DNA of 64,000 bases from Devosia sp. Root635. Lineage in GTDB: Bacteria; Pseudomonadota; Alphaproteobacteria; Rhizobiales; Devosiaceae. The translations under genes were made by a program, and so were the position numbers. Each line of letters starts with the position of its first letter. Within the stretch, counting starts at the first letter, position 1. This document shows positions 63,800 to 64,000 of the stretch, piece after piece. The notes under the pieces were generated by a model, which was not told the DNA's origin, did no database searches, and was given only the letters and a program-made list of their open reading frames with translations. The stretch lies in assembly GCF_001427605.1 (NCBI RefSeq), contig NZ_LMGZ01000019.1, positions 1-64,000 on the forward strand, given 5' to 3'.

Positions 63800-64000
63800 G
63801 CGACCTGCTGGACCGCATCAAGGCCCACGCCGAGCCCGACAGGGTACGCCGCCTCCCCGTGCCCGAATGGGCGCCAGAAGGCGGGACGGCCCTTATCCTC
63901 ACCTATCGCATGGTCACGCTCGACGACCTGTCGCTGGTGCAGGAAATGGACGGCGATGCCTGGCACAAGCGCGCGGCGCGGATCATCGCGCTCAAGGCCT
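63796..64000 (+). CDS. Tail assembly protein (partial at window end)
   Basis: The first 68 residues begin MSDLLDRIKAHAEPDRVRRL and continue with TYRMVTLDDLSLVQEMDGDA. Position after the tail tube gene suggests a gpG-like tail assembly chaperone, whose downstream partner is often made by a programmed frameshift. The rest lies outside the window. Confidence 0.6.
   Translation, partial: MSDLLDRIKAHAEPDRVRRLPVPEWAPEGGTALILTYRMVTLDDLSLVQEMDGDAWHKRAARIIALKA

Larger units (their letters stand above)
35029..64000. mobile_element. Prophage (left end and most of it; right end outside the window)
   Basis: An integrated temperate siphovirus-like phage. The layout is integrase, cargo, leftward early genes, CI/Cro switch, rightward early genes, replication genes, terminase, portal, protease/scaffold, capsid and tail genes. 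All structural genes look intact, so it may be functional. At least 29 kb is in the window. Lysis genes, tail tape measure, fibres and attR would lie beyond 64,000. Confidence 0.95.

Overview
The window is GC-rich, tightly packed bacterial DNA. Gene content points to an alphaproteobacterium of the order Hyphomicrobiales, and a Devosia-like genome is my best guess. Supporting this are the aerobic cobaltochelatase pair cobS/cobT beside a J-domain protein and a BolA protein, a long SUV3-like helicase next to an S4 protein, a DUF3108 gene divergent from rpmB, and many dispersed intergenic palindromes. The genus is inferred from gene content and order only; no database was searched.

Positions 1 to about 35,010 are chromosomal and mostly housekeeping. 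In order they hold: S4 protein and SUV3-like helicase; DUF3108 protein and ribosomal protein L28; a queuosine-precursor transporter; a phytase-like esterase with cobT and cobS; a J-domain protein and a BolA protein; aroB and aroK (shikimate pathway); xerD; accA; an L,D-transpeptidase lipoprotein; secA; a parvulin-type isomerase; a TetR regulator with a small membrane protein and a clear double operator; argJ, a GNAT acetyltransferase and mutT; an orphan Flp pilin; an M48 protease and a thermonuclease-fold protein; an EamA transporter; tRNA-Arg(CCT); a ThuA-like protein with a ROK regulator; a CAP-domain lipoprotein with a TusA-like protein; and a PH-like protein. Most gaps between operons carry copies of at least three families of dispersed inverted repeats.

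From about 35,029 to the end of the window lies a prophage whose right end is outside the window. Its left junction contains 20 bases that look like the 3' end of a tRNA gene on the minus strand (candidate attL). Next come a tyrosine integrase, a cargo segment (zinc-ribbon protein, TcmP and a convergent DUF5131 three-Cys protein), a leftward early operon of very small overlapping genes, and a switch region. That region has a CI-like repressor, a Cro-like protein and five copies of one 15-bp operator. Two of the operators sit inside the 17-bp spacers of near-identical promoters, PL and PR.

The rightward early operon encodes a CII-like regulator, several unrecognised proteins, an HNH protein, an ASCH-like protein, a helicase-methyltransferase fusion, MazG-like and TSCPD-like proteins, a Lar-like protein and a P4-type primase and helicase. 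A repeat-rich non-coding stretch follows, and it is a candidate origin. The late region follows the lambda order for packaging and head genes: terminase small and large subunits, connector, portal, protease with a nested scaffold, decoration protein. The major capsid protein, however, is Mu gpT-like. Head-tail joining, tail-terminator, tail-tube and tail-assembly genes follow, and the last is cut by the window end. Lysis genes, tail fibres and attR are not in the window.
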